A stretch of 45,491 nt of DNA, taken from contig CANQUA010000019.1 of the NCBI GenBank assembly GCA_947626915.1, positions 1 to 45,491 of the forward strand. The letters are read 5' to 3'. The DNA is from an uncultured Lachnospiraceae bacterium. GTDB lineage: Bacteria; Bacillota; Clostridia; Lachnospirales; Lachnospiraceae. The notes beneath the pieces are model-generated. The model made no database searches and had not been told where the DNA came from. It saw nothing but the letters and a program-made list of their open reading frames with translations. Shown here piece after piece: positions 33,735 to 42,984 of this stretch. Each line of letters starts with the position of its first letter. The first letter of the stretch is position 1. The translations under genes were made by a program, and so were the position numbers.

Positions 33735-36113
33735 ATGAAACATCGGAACGTAATAGCGGCGGTACTGGCGGCAAGCCTGGGGATCGGTCTTCTGGGCGGC
33801 TGCGGCGGAAAAAGCGGCGGTTCGGGTACGAACGGTTCCACGGTCGGAACGGAGACCATGGGAGAAACCGGCGGAGCGGGAAATGTGTCCGGAACCGGAG
33901 GAGACGGCACGAAGGGGGCGGATCCCGCGGGAAGCGGCGGCAGCCCTGGCGGCGCGTCGGAGACCTCCGTGCCCATGGGGCGCTATGTGGAGCAGGAGAT
34001 AGAACTGCCGGAAGGGATCGGCGGGCTGCAGTTCGCGTCCTTTTTCCGCGGAAAGGACGGGAAACTGGAACTGTACGTGAACACATCTTATGATGAAGAT
34101 GTGCCGCAGAACCGGCAGTCCATACGGTGCGTCTACGACGGGACGGCCTGGACGGAAGATACCCGCTGGCGGAGCTGGTACACGGAGAAAATGGGCCTGG
34201 GCGAGGCGGCGTCGGTCCCCTCCCGGATCCTCTGCGGGCAGGACGGAAATTATTACATGACGGTCATGGACGATTCCTACCGGTGCCATCTGTACCGGAT
34301 CGGCGAGGACGGCGGTCTGGAGGAACTTTTGGAGGATGTCTTTAAGCCGGCGGCCGGGCAGAGCTACGGCCTGATCCCCGGGCAGATCGACGTGACCGCG
34401 GACGGCCGGATCCTGGTCCACGATAACAGCCAGGTCGTCTGTTACCGTGCGGACGGCGTAAGGCTCTTCAGCATGGAGAAAGAATCGTCGGCGGCGTCGG
34501 AATACAGCGTCGGCTATATCGAGGGAGAGGAATTCGTCACCTTCGGGAAAGACGGCATCGTCCGGTACAGCCTGGCGGACGGGCAGCCGGCCGGTTCCGT
34601 GGCCTGCGACGAGGCCCTGCGGAACGCCTACGGGGAGAATGAGGTGCTGTTCGGAGACGGGAGCGGGGGCGTTTACCTGGCCAGCATGGCCGGTCTGTCC
34701 CATGTGAGCGCCGGGGGCAGCCTGTGGGAGCTGCTGATCGACGGAAAGCTCAATTCCATGGGCGTGAGGAACCTGTATCTGAACGCCTTTGTCCGGGGCG
34801 AGGGGCAGGAGTATTATGCGGTGTTCCGCAAGAGCGCCGGATTTACGGTGAGCCGGTTCGTCTTTGATTCCAATGTGACCGCGACCCCGCAGATCACGCT
34901 GACCATCTATGGGCTGAAAGACAACAGCACGGTCAGCCAGGCGGCCGCCGTGTTTCAGAGAGCCCATCCGGATGTGCTGGTGGACGTGCGGACGGCGTCG
35001 GATACCTCCTACGGCGACGTGTCGGAGGAGACGATCCGGGCCCTGAACACGGAGATCCTGAACGGGAAAGGGGCGGACGTGCTGATCCTCGACGATCTGG
35101 CGGCCGATTCCTACGAGGCCAAAGGCGTGCTGATGGATCTGCGGGACGTGTTCGCCCGGATCCAGCAGGAGTCCCCGATTCTTGAGAGCGTGCTTTCGGG
35201 CTTTACGAAAGCGGACGGGGCCATCTATCAGATGCCGGTCCGGATCCGCGTACCGGTCGTCGTGGGGACCGCGGAAGCGGTGGAGGCCTGGAGGACGCTG
35301 GAGGGACTTCGGGATTACCGGTCCGGCCAGCCGCTGGTATGGGCGAGTACCTATGAAAACCTGCTGCGGAGCGTGGCGATGTTCCATTATCGGGAACTGT
35401 TCGGGGAGGACGGCTGCAGTCTGGACCATGACACGCTGCTTTTGTACCTGGAGGCGGTGAAAGCCATGAGCGACGCCAGCGGCGCAAAGGAGAGCTTCAG
35501 CGAGGAGGAACTGAGCAAATATCATGTCACGAATAAGGTATCTGCTTACGGAACGGGTAATTCGGGCATCTATTTTGACGCGGGAAAATGCGGCAGCGGC
35601 GTGGAGAGCCTGTCGTCGGTGGACGATTACGGATATCTGGAAGTATTTCAGGAGAATCATCCGGACGCGGCGGTGGAGAACGTGGGCGGCGTGTATTTCC
35701 CGGCTGTGCGGATCGGGGTCAACCAGGCCACGGCCTACCCGGAGCTGGCGCAGGAATTTGTCCGGTGCGTTTTTTCCACCGAGATACAAAAGGAGAGCTT
35801 CGGGGACGGTTTCCCGGTGGGAACGGAGGCGCTGGAACTCTGGCGGCAGAAAGAGAGCCGCAATAATGTCGTCTTCGGGACCGGCTTCCCGGAATGGAAC
35901 TATTCGATCACCGCGGGAGCTCCCAGCGCGGAGGGCAGGGAAGCGCTGTTTGGACTGGTCGGCGGCGTAACGGCGGCGGTCGTCAAGGATGAGACGCTGG
36001 TGCAGATGGTCGTGAACAATTCGCTGGATTATCTGGCGGGCAAGATCTCCGCGGAGCAGGCTGCCTCGGCCATCGAGCAGCAGGTGCGGATCTACCAGGC
36101 GGAAAAAGGATGA
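33735..36113 (+). CDS. Large solute-binding lipoprotein of an ABC importer
   Basis: A 792-residue secreted lipoprotein. Signal peptide with lipobox LLGGC, lipidated Cys23, then a Gly/Ser/Thr-rich spacer. Residues 80-390 read as beta-strand repeats (FFRGKDGKLELYVN, ILCGQDGNYYMTVMDDSYRC, GQIDVTADGRILVHD, YIEGEEFVTFGKDGIVRY) resembling a propeller. Residues about 395-790 resemble a family 1 binding protein (ITLTIYGLKDNSTVSQAAAV, GADVLILDDLAADSYEAKGV, LAQEFVRCVFS). This is about 300 residues longer than usual. GAGGAGG precedes the start. The overlapping permease gene shows the operon. A sugar or oligosaccharide is likely, but unproven. Confidence 0.83.
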   Translation: MKHRNVIAAVLAASLGIGLLGGCGGKSGGSGTNGSTVGTETMGETGGAGNVSGTGGDGTKGADPAGSGGSPGGASETSVPMGRYVEQEIELPEGIGGLQFASFFRGKDGKLELYVNTSYDEDVPQNRQSIRCVYDGTAWTEDTRWRSWYTEKMGLGEAASVPSRILCGQDGNYYMTVMDDSYRCHLYRIGEDGGLEELLEDVFKPAAGQSYGLIPGQIDVTADGRILVHDNSQVVCYRADGVRLFSMEKESSAASEYSVGYIEGEEFVTFGKDGIVRYSLADGQPAGSVACDEALRNAYGENEVLFGDGSGGVYLASMAGLSHVSAGGSLWELLIDGKLNSMGVRNLYLNAFVRGEGQEYYAVFRKSAGFTVSRFVFDSNVTATPQITLTIYGLKDNSTVSQAAAVFQRAHPDVLVDVRTASDTSYGDVSEETIRALNTEILNGKGADVLILDDLAADSYEAKGVLMDLRDVFARIQQESPILESVLSGFTKADGAIYQMPVRIRVPVVVGTAEAVEAWRTLEGLRDYRSGQPLVWASTYENLLRSVAMFHYRELFGEDGCSLDHDTLLLYLEAVKAMSDASGAKESFSEEELSKYHVTNKVSAYGTGNSGIYFDAGKCGSGVESLSSVDDYGYLEVFQENHPDAAVENVGGVYFPAVRIGVNQATAYPELAQEFVRCVFSTEIQKESFGDGFPVGTEALELWRQKESRNNVVFGTGFPEWNYSITAGAPSAEGREALFGLVGGVTAAVVKDETLVQMVVNNSLDYLAGKISAEQAASAIEQQVRIYQAEKG

Positions 36114-37129
36114 GAAAGGCGAAATCTTCGGATATCGCCGGGAGGCAGAGGCGCGCGGCGTGGTTCTTTCTGGCGCCCAGCCTGGCGGGCGTGGCATTGT
36201 TTACCGGGATCCCGTTCGCCGACGTGGTGCGCCGGTCGTTTCTGGACCCGCTGGGGCGGGAACCGGTGGGGCTGGCCAATTACGCGGCGGTCTGGTCCAA
36301 TACGGCGTTCCGTCTGGCGTTCGCCAATACGGCCCGGTTCCTGGCGGTCTGCGTCCCGCTGCTGATGCTGGTTTCCCTGGTCCTGGCGCTGCTGGTTTTT
36401 AACCGGGACGGGAAAGGGAGCTTTTACAAGACCTCCCTGGTGCTGCCGATGGTCATACCGGTGGCCGCCATGGTCCTGGTGTGGAAGATCGTCCTCTGTC
36501 CGGACGGGGTGCTGAACCAGGCGCTGACGATGCTGGACGGCTGGCTGGGCCGGATCGGGGCGGGCGGAGCGTATGGGGCGGCGGGAGCTGCCGCGGCAGG
36601 GATAGAACCTACGGGCAACCTGGCGGCCACGGCGGTCACAGTCGGGAACGCGGCGGCGCAGGTTACCCAAAAATGGGATACAGACTGGGTCAACGGCCCC
36701 ACCGCGTTTCCGGTGCTGGTTGTAACCTATATATGGAAAAATGCAGGTTACGACCTGCTGATCTGGACGGCGGGCCTGGCCTCGATTTCGGAAAGCCTCT
36801 ATGACGCCGCCCGCGTGGACGGGGCCGGGTTCTGGCAGCGGCTCAGGTACATCACGCTGCCGGGGATCGCCGGGACGGGCGGGCTCGTGCTGATTCTGTC
36901 CGTGGTCAATTCGTTCCGGGTCTATCGGGAAGCCTACCTGCTGGCGGGCTCGTATCCCGACACCTCGATCTACATGGCGCCGCACCTGTTCAGCCACTGG
37001 TTCCTGACCCTGGACGTCCAGAATATGTGTACTGCCGCCATGCTGCTGGTAGGAGCGTCGCTGCTGCTGGCTTTGGCTCTGGCCGCCGTCCGCCTGCTGG
37101 CGGCCGGGCTCCGGCGGCTGCGGAGTTAA
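36110..37129 (+). CDS. ABC sugar-type permease (MalF/UgpA-like)
   Basis: A 339-residue membrane permease with the binding-protein-dependent transport signature. The EAA loop reads ISESLYDAARVDGAGFWQRL, followed by RYITLPGIAG. The N-terminus matches QRRAAWFFLAPSLAGVALF, as in MalF/UgpA proteins. An unusual Gly/Ala-rich loop of about 40 residues (RIGAGGAYGAAGAAAAGIEP and following) lies between the third and fourth membrane helices. Start overlaps the lipoprotein stop (ATGA). No ATPase gene is nearby; a shared MsmX-type ATPase elsewhere is likely. Confidence 0.88.
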   Translation: MRKAKSSDIAGRQRRAAWFFLAPSLAGVALFTGIPFADVVRRSFLDPLGREPVGLANYAAVWSNTAFRLAFANTARFLAVCVPLLMLVSLVLALLVFNRDGKGSFYKTSLVLPMVIPVAAMVLVWKIVLCPDGVLNQALTMLDGWLGRIGAGGAYGAAGAAAAGIEPTGNLAATAVTVGNAAAQVTQKWDTDWVNGPTAFPVLVVTYIWKNAGYDLLIWTAGLASISESLYDAARVDGAGFWQRLRYITLPGIAGTGGLVLILSVVNSFRVYREAYLLAGSYPDTSIYMAPHLFSHWFLTLDVQNMCTAAMLLVGASLLLALALAAVRLLAAGLRRLRS

Positions 37130-37179
37130 AGATCGTACCCCGTTAAAATAGGTTTGAGTGAACGAATGGGAGGGAAAGT

Positions 37180-38046
37180 TTGGCCGTGTTCCGATTACGC
37201 CATTTTCGCGCGGCGCACCTGCGCACGCTTTGTCTTGCGGTCCTGAGCCTGCTGGTCTGGCTCCCGATCCTTTTGATGCTGGCCGCCTGCCTGATGCCGG
37301 AGGATGAACTGCTCTGGCGGTACCTGGAGCCTCTGGGGGGAGGCCGGGACCGGGTCCGGGCCGCGCTGCTTCCGGCTTACCCCTCCGCCGAACCGCTGAT
37401 CGAGCTGCTGTTCCGCTCGCCGGGCTTCTTCGTCATGTTCTGGAATTCCTGCATCCAGACGCTGCCGGCCCTGGCGGGGCAGCTGCTGATCGGAGCGCCG
37501 GCGGCCTGGGCGTTCGCGCGGTTCTCGTTTCCGGGAAAGAAAGCGCTGTTTTTCTTTTATATCCTGCTGATGGTGCTGCCGTTCCAGGTGACGCAGGTCT
37601 CCAATTATCTGGTGCTGGACCGGCTGAAGCTTCTGGACACGCACCTGGCGCTGATCCTGCCGGGGATCTGGTCCACATTTCCGGTCTTTATCATGACGAA
37701 ATCGTTTGAGACGATCCCGACGGCGCTTCTGGAGGCGGCCTATCTGGACGGGGCGGGAGAATGGAAGACCTTTTTCTATGTAGGCATGCCGTCCGGGTAC
37801 CCCGGTATTGTAACCGCCATGCTTTTAGGGTTTATCGACCTGTGGAACGCGCTGGAGCAGCCGGTGGCCTACCTGAAAAATGTCGCGCTCTGGCCGCTGT
37901 CGTTGTATCTGCCCAATATCGCCCAGGACAAGGCGTCGGTGGCCTTTGCCGCCTGCCTGGTGATGATGGCGCCGCCGGTATTGTTTTATCTGAACGGACA
38001 GAGCGAGCTGGAGCAGGGGATTGCGGCGTCCGGCGTAAAGGAATGA
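37180..38046 (+). CDS. ABC sugar-type permease (MalG/UgpE-like)
   Basis: A 288-residue second permease. EAA loop: PTALLEAAYLDGAGEWKTFF, then GMPSGYPGIVTAMLLGFIDLW. About six membrane helices. TTG 37180 follows GGGAGGG by four bases; GTG 37186 is another choice. It follows the first permease by 50 bases and forms the heterodimeric channel with it. Confidence 0.87.
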   Translation: MAVFRLRHFRAAHLRTLCLAVLSLLVWLPILLMLAACLMPEDELLWRYLEPLGGGRDRVRAALLPAYPSAEPLIELLFRSPGFFVMFWNSCIQTLPALAGQLLIGAPAAWAFARFSFPGKKALFFFYILLMVLPFQVTQVSNYLVLDRLKLLDTHLALILPGIWSTFPVFIMTKSFETIPTALLEAAYLDGAGEWKTFFYVGMPSGYPGIVTAMLLGFIDLWNALEQPVAYLKNVALWPLSLYLPNIAQDKASVAFAACLVMMAPPVLFYLNGQSELEQGIAASGVKE

Positions 38047-38064
38047 GAGGAGGGAACGAAGATC

Positions 38065-39813
38065 ATGGAACACAGGCGCGGCTGGAGGCGGAGGATCCTG
38101 GCCGGTTTCTTCCTTTTCATGCTGTTTTGTACGCTGGTATCAAGGATTTACGACAGTATCACGATCCCGAAAGTATTGACCGGCTATTCCAAACAGAAAA
38201 GCATCGAGACGCTGATCTCCGGCACGGGAAAAGTAAAGGAAAAAGAGGTCGTCTATTTCGACGTATTCCCGGGGCTGAAAGTGGAGTCGGCGGCGGCGGC
38301 CGGGACCGAGGTGCAGGAGGGGGACGAACTGTTCCGCTTCCGCGTGGACTCCATCCTGGAGAAGAAAGAAGAACTGACGGAGCAGCTGGAGAAACTGAAG
38401 CTGAATCTGGAGCGGTCGGCTGTAGCTTCCGAGGTTTACGAACAGGTTACACAATCGGAACTGGCCCAAAGAGAGCTGCTTCTGGCCCGGAAAGAGCTGG
38501 AAGAGGGGCAGCAGGAGCGGGACGAAGCATGGGCGGAGTATTTTGTGGAAAAAAAGCGCCTGCAGAGCGATTATGAAAAAGAGTTGAAAAAGGCGGAGGA
38601 AGAGCTGCAGCGTTCTCTGGCGCAGGATGAGCAGACGGCCTGTGACGAGCTGGAGGAGGGCGTGAGGGAGCGGGACGCGGCCCTGATACAGTCGGACCGG
38701 CAGATCGAGGATCTGAAGGCGGAGATCGAGGTAGCGAAGCAGGAAGAGGACAGGGCGAAACGGGCGAAAAAAGCCAGTCCTTCCGACGCCGGCGCCGCGA
38801 GTACGCTCCGGCAGTACCGGGCCGAGCTTGAGAAGCTGCAGCTTCAGCTGGACCGGGCCTGGGAAGACCGCTATGCCCTGGAAGCGGAATGGGAGAGAAA
38901 GCTGGGAGAGCTCCGGAACCGTTATATTCAGGCCCAGGAGGAGAGCGGCGGGGACGGAAACGGCGCGGCGGACGAGAAAGAGGAACTGAAAAAAACGTAT
39001 CTGGCCGCCATCGAGCAGACGGAGAACGAGTGGGAAACGGCGCAGGAGAAGCTGGAAGCCCTGGAAAAGGGGGTAGAGGACGCGCAGTGGAATCTGGAGC
39101 TGGCGGCCCGGAGCGACGAGTACGCCGGTTTGACCCGCGCCCAGCAGAGCCGCCTGGCGCAGATCGACCGCCGCCTGCAGGAACTGGAGATCCGGTCGGC
39201 GGAGCGGAAGATCGAAGACCTGGACGCGCTTCTGGCCGAAGAGGGAGTCCGGCGTTCCGACCGGGCCGGAACCGTGGTTCTGCAGGAGCTGACGGAAGGG
39301 AAGACCAGCAGCGGGGAGGAACGGGTTTCCGTGGCTTACGGCAGCCGTGTGTTTGAAGCGGAATTTCAAAAGACGGAACAGGAATTGTCTGTCGGGGACC
39401 TGCTTTCGGTCACGGTTCCGGGCACGAACTGGAGCGTGGAGGCGGTCGTCGGCGAGATGAACCTGATGGGCGAGGAAACGGGGACGTTTCAGGCGGATCT
39501 GGGAGAGCTGGACATCCCAATCGGTTCTGTAACCTCTTATTCCTGCAAAAAAGAGTCTGAGGTTTATCAGAACGTAATCCCGCTGGAGGCGCTGCGCAGG
39601 GATATGTCAGGTTATTATTATTGTCTGGTTCTGCGGACCAGAAACGCGATTCTGGGGGAAGAATTTTTCGTGGAGCGGGTCGATCTGACCGTACTCTACC
39701 AGGGCAGCGCGGAAGCCGCCGTAGAGGGAGCGCTCTTCGATTCCGATCAGATCGTGACCGGCAGCAATCAGTTGATCTCCGCCGGGGACCGGGTGCGGCC
39801 GGCAGAAGGGTAG
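38065..39813 (+). CDS. Membrane-fusion-like coiled-coil protein
   Basis: A 582-residue protein with a basic start and one membrane helix (ILAGFFLFMLFCTLVSRIY). A biotinyl-lipoyl-type half follows (GTGKVKEKEVVYFDVFPG, GTEVQEGDELFRF), a long charged coiled coil (residues 95-390), the returning half, and beta-barrel strands (LSVGDLLSVTVPGTNWSVEAVVG, FFVERVDLTVLYQG). This is the HlyD/MacA layout. It is 19 bases from the permease gene, so the operon continues, but no exporter ATPase or typical partner channel is visible. Confidence 0.8.
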   Translation: MEHRRGWRRRILAGFFLFMLFCTLVSRIYDSITIPKVLTGYSKQKSIETLISGTGKVKEKEVVYFDVFPGLKVESAAAAGTEVQEGDELFRFRVDSILEKKEELTEQLEKLKLNLERSAVASEVYEQVTQSELAQRELLLARKELEEGQQERDEAWAEYFVEKKRLQSDYEKELKKAEEELQRSLAQDEQTACDELEEGVRERDAALIQSDRQIEDLKAEIEVAKQEEDRAKRAKKASPSDAGAASTLRQYRAELEKLQLQLDRAWEDRYALEAEWERKLGELRNRYIQAQEESGGDGNGAADEKEELKKTYLAAIEQTENEWETAQEKLEALEKGVEDAQWNLELAARSDEYAGLTRAQQSRLAQIDRRLQELEIRSAERKIEDLDALLAEEGVRRSDRAGTVVLQELTEGKTSSGEERVSVAYGSRVFEAEFQKTEQELSVGDLLSVTVPGTNWSVEAVVGEMNLMGEETGTFQADLGELDIPIGSVTSYSCKKESEVYQNVIPLEALRRDMSGYYYCLVLRTRNAILGEEFFVERVDLTVLYQGSAEAAVEGALFDSDQIVTGSNQLISAGDRVRPAEG

Positions 39814-39889
39814 TAAAGTGCCGGGATGGTCATTGCGATCCGGGGAGATGGAGAGATGAGAGACATGAGGCGGAAGAAAAATAGGGCCG

Positions 39890-40190
39890 GAGGTGGAGGA
39901 AAATGGAGGGGAATGGTTTGGAGTGAAGAAAAATGGAGAGAAGTAGAGAGAATGGTTTGAGGTGGAGGAAAATGGAGGGAAGCAGAGGGGAATGGTTTGG
40001 AGTGGAGAGAAAGCGGAAAAATAATTTGGCATAAAGAAAACCGGAAAGGATTAGGTTGAGGTAAGGAAATGGGCCGGAAGCGGAGGAAAATGGAGAGGAA
40101 TGGTTTGGCATGAAGAGGAGTGGAGGGGAGTGGAGGAGAATGGTTCGAAGTGAAGAAAAATGGAGAGAAAGTAATGCGGAATGGAGTAGA
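39890..40190. repeat. Degenerate 40-bp purine-rich tandem repeats
   Basis: AATGGTTTGG-like cores occur at 39912, 39951, 39991, 40099 and 40139, so steps are 39-40 bases or multiples, with a decayed copy near 40022. Units follow the pattern GTGGAGGAAAATGGAGGGAA with variation. The top strand is almost only A and G. No gene is apparent in this tract on the top strand; reverse-frame reading is Ser/Phe/Pro-rich and lacks support. Confidence 0.85.
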
Positions 40191-40269
40191 GTAAAAAATG
40201 TACCGGCAGGAAGGAAAACAAGTCGGCAGAAACTCAACGAACCAGCCGGCAGGGAGCAGGAGAGAAGAA

Positions 40270-41148
40270 ATGGATGAGAGAAAATCGTGGGGACTGAACA
40301 GAATAATCAGATTGTTTGGGATTGATGCGGTAAAAAACCAGCCGTCCATATCCTCCACGCGACCGGAGGCCGAAACCGCCCCAGCTGAGGAACGCGATAC
40401 GAACACCTCACAGTCCATATCCCTCACGCGACCGGAGGCTGAGACCGCGCCAACTAAGAAACATACTACGAACACCCCGCCATTTTCAGAATATACGCAC
40501 AGAGAGCCCGCCCCCTCGCCAGGCGGGGAACAGACTCTGCGGAGGCGTTTCCTGTCTGCCCTGCCGGAACTGGCCGCCGTATTGGGAATACTGGCGCTGG
40601 CGGGAGGATGGGCATGGTCTTATTGTTTTATGACGCCGTGCCGGGTAGAGATCGACTGCCGCGGACGCGGGATCCGCGTGGAAGAAGTGATAACCTGGGG
40701 GAATCAGGAATCTGCAGGTTACAATGGGATACAGGATATAGCCGCCTGGAGACTGGAAACCAGCCAGACGGTCACATCGGTCAGCACCGGGCGGAGAGCC
40801 GCGGCTTCGATTGCCGCCGTCTGCGGAAACGCCGGTCTGGCGTATCCGGCGAAGATCCTGTCGGGCAGCTGTTCCCTTGCAGGGGCGTACGATCCCGGAG
40901 GCACGATGCGGCCGGACGGTTTCTGTATCATTACCGCGGAACTGTCGGACGCCCTGTTCGGCAGCAGCGAGACGGCCGGAGAACTGGTCCGGACCGGGGA
41001 AGAGCTGCTGTCGGTGGCCGGGGTCATCGACCGGAAGGGGAAACTATTGCTGCATGCGGCGGCAGAAGGCCAGATCGAATACGCGGCTTTCCGGATGTCT
41101 TCCAGATACCAGGCGGAAAGCAGGGCGCGGCAGCAGGTCGGGGAATAA
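40270..41148 (+). CDS. Single-span membrane protein with MacB-periplasmic-like domain, orphan
   Basis: A 292-residue protein. A hydrophilic N-terminal region contains a 23-residue tandem duplication (TRPEAETAP twice), then one membrane helix (LPELAAVLGILALAGGWAWS) and an extracellular domain. SLAGAYDPGGTMRPDGF, TAELSDALFGSSETAGELV and LLSVAGVIDRKGKL resemble the periplasmic core of MacB/FtsX-like ABC permeases, but the following permease helices are absent. ATG 40270 has AGGAG seven bases upstream; an earlier ATG at 40198 has none. It follows the coiled-coil protein gene beyond the repeat tract and may act with it (inference). Confidence 0.6.
   Translation: MDERKSWGLNRIIRLFGIDAVKNQPSISSTRPEAETAPAEERDTNTSQSISLTRPEAETAPTKKHTTNTPPFSEYTHREPAPSPGGEQTLRRRFLSALPELAAVLGILALAGGWAWSYCFMTPCRVEIDCRGRGIRVEEVITWGNQESAGYNGIQDIAAWRLETSQTVTSVSTGRRAAASIAAVCGNAGLAYPAKILSGSCSLAGAYDPGGTMRPDGFCIITAELSDALFGSSETAGELVRTGEELLSVAGVIDRKGKLLLHAAAEGQIEYAAFRMSSRYQAESRARQQVGE
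40344..40481 (+). repeat. Two tandem copies of a 69-bp in-frame unit
   Basis: GTCCATATCC begins copies at 40344 and 40413. Both encode SI-x-x-TRPEAETAP, with the remaining codons diverged. A duplicated cytoplasmic segment of the orphan membrane protein. Confidence 0.85.
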
Positions 41149-41382
41149 GGCCCCTGTCAATATGATACAAACGGTAAGCTGAAACGTTCAGCCGTGCTGT
41201 TGTTCTGCGGTGATCCGGGTATGGTGCAGGTCGGCAGTTATGTTAAAACCGGTAAATATGGCGAGCACGGAACCGTGGAATCATTTGCTTGCGGAATCAT
41301 CGGCCCTGTGTCTCATGCGCCCGGCGCTCTGGGGATGGGCCGCCGGGCGTACTCCATAGAAAACGCCCGGAGGTGAACGTAT
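41149..41382. other. Convergent intergenic region with inverted repeat
   Basis: No convincing gene. CCGGGCGT (41343-41350) and ACGCCCGG (41363-41370) form an eight-pair hairpin with a 12-base loop; no T run follows on either strand. GCTGAA-ACG-TTCAGC forms another short palindrome near 41177. A 60-residue open frame is present but has no support. Confidence 0.4.
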
Positions 41383-42984
41383 TTAAGGATGGATGTATGT
41401 TCCTTCAACGCTGAATACTCCGTCGGTCAAAGGCTTTTCACTGTCAGGCTTTCGCAGGACGCCGCGGCGAATCAGCTCCTCTGTAACATATCCGATGATC
41501 TGATGCAGGTAATGGTCAACCCACGGATTGATCTGATTGTGAAGACGCTTTGGGACGAAATTCACAAAATTATTCCGCACAGTTACGACCCATTCCGCAA
41601 GGAGCTCATCGAGCTTTTCATCATTCATTTCAAACAGTGAAACAAATTTCCTGAACTGCTCTGCGGTAAAGTGCGGGAAGTTAAGTACATAATGATCTTC
41701 GTTTTTTATAAGCAGATTTGTTTCAACAAGATGTGCGGCGTCTTCTTCGGAAAGAGATTCTTTGGACACAACACCGTTTACACTGTTCTGCGATATGCCG
41801 TTTGCACACATCCAGCGTATTCCTTTGTTATGGTAAATGTTGTAATCAAAATATTTACCGATCCAATAGTAATAGATATGCGTCGGAACTTTGTACTTAC
41901 TGCCGCTGTCGTCTCCTGCAACATTACATCCGGAATCATACTCCGCACAGTTTTCCGATTCATCGGCCGTTTCTTCTACGATAAACCAGCCATAGCCGCC
42001 GTCTTTTCGTGGAGGATACGGGCCGTTTGCCAGCTTTAAGCGGTTATTTTTTACATCGCTGATTTTATGTCTTAACAGATATGGAACGATGATATATCCC
42101 AGCCTGCCTGTGCCGAAATCATTACCGTAAAAGTCTAACGCTCTGATTTTATTTTCCGCATCTTTCAGTGCAGCTTCAAATTTGTCCGCAATCGTACTGA
42201 CGGCCGATGCTGAAACGTCTTCTGTCTGCTTTCTGTCTGTCAGGCGAAAGATAATAAAATTAGTCGCATATTTGTTGCCTGCCTCGCAGACAGCGTCCCC
42301 GTATTCGAGCCGTGGAAGTTCATCCTCGACATACATTGTAGGAATCCCTGTACGAATACTGATCTCCTCTACTGTCAGAGGCTTTTCATAAGCCGCGAGG
42401 CAGATCGCACGGGCCACCTGCGTGTGAAGATATGCGTCGGAATCCATGCTGCCGTTACAAGTTGTGGTATTCCAATTGATTCTCTGATATACTCTATCCA
42501 TTTTATCTTCTCCTATCCTATCTCTGATTTTTTGGCGTCCTGCATTTAGCCGCCATTTGATGGTGGTTTCGGGGAGAGAATATTTTTTTGCAAGACTTCT
42601 GACCGACAAACCGCCGATATAATAGTCTACAAAAATATTTTTGTACTCGGAAGATAACGTATGCAGATACCGAAAAACCGTTTCATATTGCTCTTCGGCG
42701 CTTTCCTCATCAACGTCGGAATAATCGACCGTATCAAGCAGCTCGTCATCGCATGACAGCATGATTTGATTTTTATTCCGATTGTCAATAAACCGGGCGT
42801 AGCGGTTATGAGCAATACGCCAAACCCAGGCGTCAAACGATTCGATCTGATACTTGTTCATTCCTTCCAGAATGTGACAAATGATCTCGCTTGCAAGATC
42901 CTCGGCGTCGCAGCGGTTAGCTAAGTGCTTATAGCAGAAACGAAATATCGGTTCAACGTACGGTATAATTTTGTGCTCATCCAA
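41383..42984 (-). CDS. ECF-type sigma factor with a long C-terminal extension
   Basis: A 533-residue protein. Residues 1-70: sigma-2 region (CDAEDLASEIICHILEG, FDAWVWRIAHNRYARFID). Residues 105-165: sigma-4 region (YKNIFVDYYIGGLSVRSLAK, LPETTIKWRLNAGRQKIRD). About 365 further residues follow, beginning with a winged-helix-like segment (PLTVEEISIRTGIPTMYVED) and then a family I cannot name. No membrane helix or anti-sigma gene is visible, so the extension may hold the control input. TTG 42984 is used, with AGGGGGAAG upstream. The gene is less GC-rich than the operons to its left. Confidence 0.85.
   Translation of the reverse strand: MDEHKIIPYVEPIFRFCYKHLANRCDAEDLASEIICHILEGMNKYQIESFDAWVWRIAHNRYARFIDNRNKNQIMLSCDDELLDTVDYSDVDEESAEEQYETVFRYLHTLSSEYKNIFVDYYIGGLSVRSLAKKYSLPETTIKWRLNAGRQKIRDRIGEDKMDRVYQRINWNTTTCNGSMDSDAYLHTQVARAICLAAYEKPLTVEEISIRTGIPTMYVEDELPRLEYGDAVCEAGNKYATNFIIFRLTDRKQTEDVSASAVSTIADKFEAALKDAENKIRALDFYGNDFGTGRLGYIIVPYLLRHKISDVKNNRLKLANGPYPPRKDGGYGWFIVEETADESENCAEYDSGCNVAGDDSGSKYKVPTHIYYYWIGKYFDYNIYHNKGIRWMCANGISQNSVNGVVSKESLSEEDAAHLVETNLLIKNEDHYVLNFPHFTAEQFRKFVSLFEMNDEKLDELLAEWVVTVRNNFVNFVPKRLHNQINPWVDHYLHQIIGYVTEELIRRGVLRKPDSEKPLTDGVFSVEGTYIHP

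Noticed and set aside
39890-40190. CRISPR array in the purine-rich tract
   Set aside because: Units are degenerate and continuous with no spacer structure, and no cas genes are near.
39768-40475. Reverse frames reading Ser/Phe/Pro-rich across the repeat tract
   Set aside because: Composition reflects the pyrimidine-rich strand; no start site or homology-like motif.
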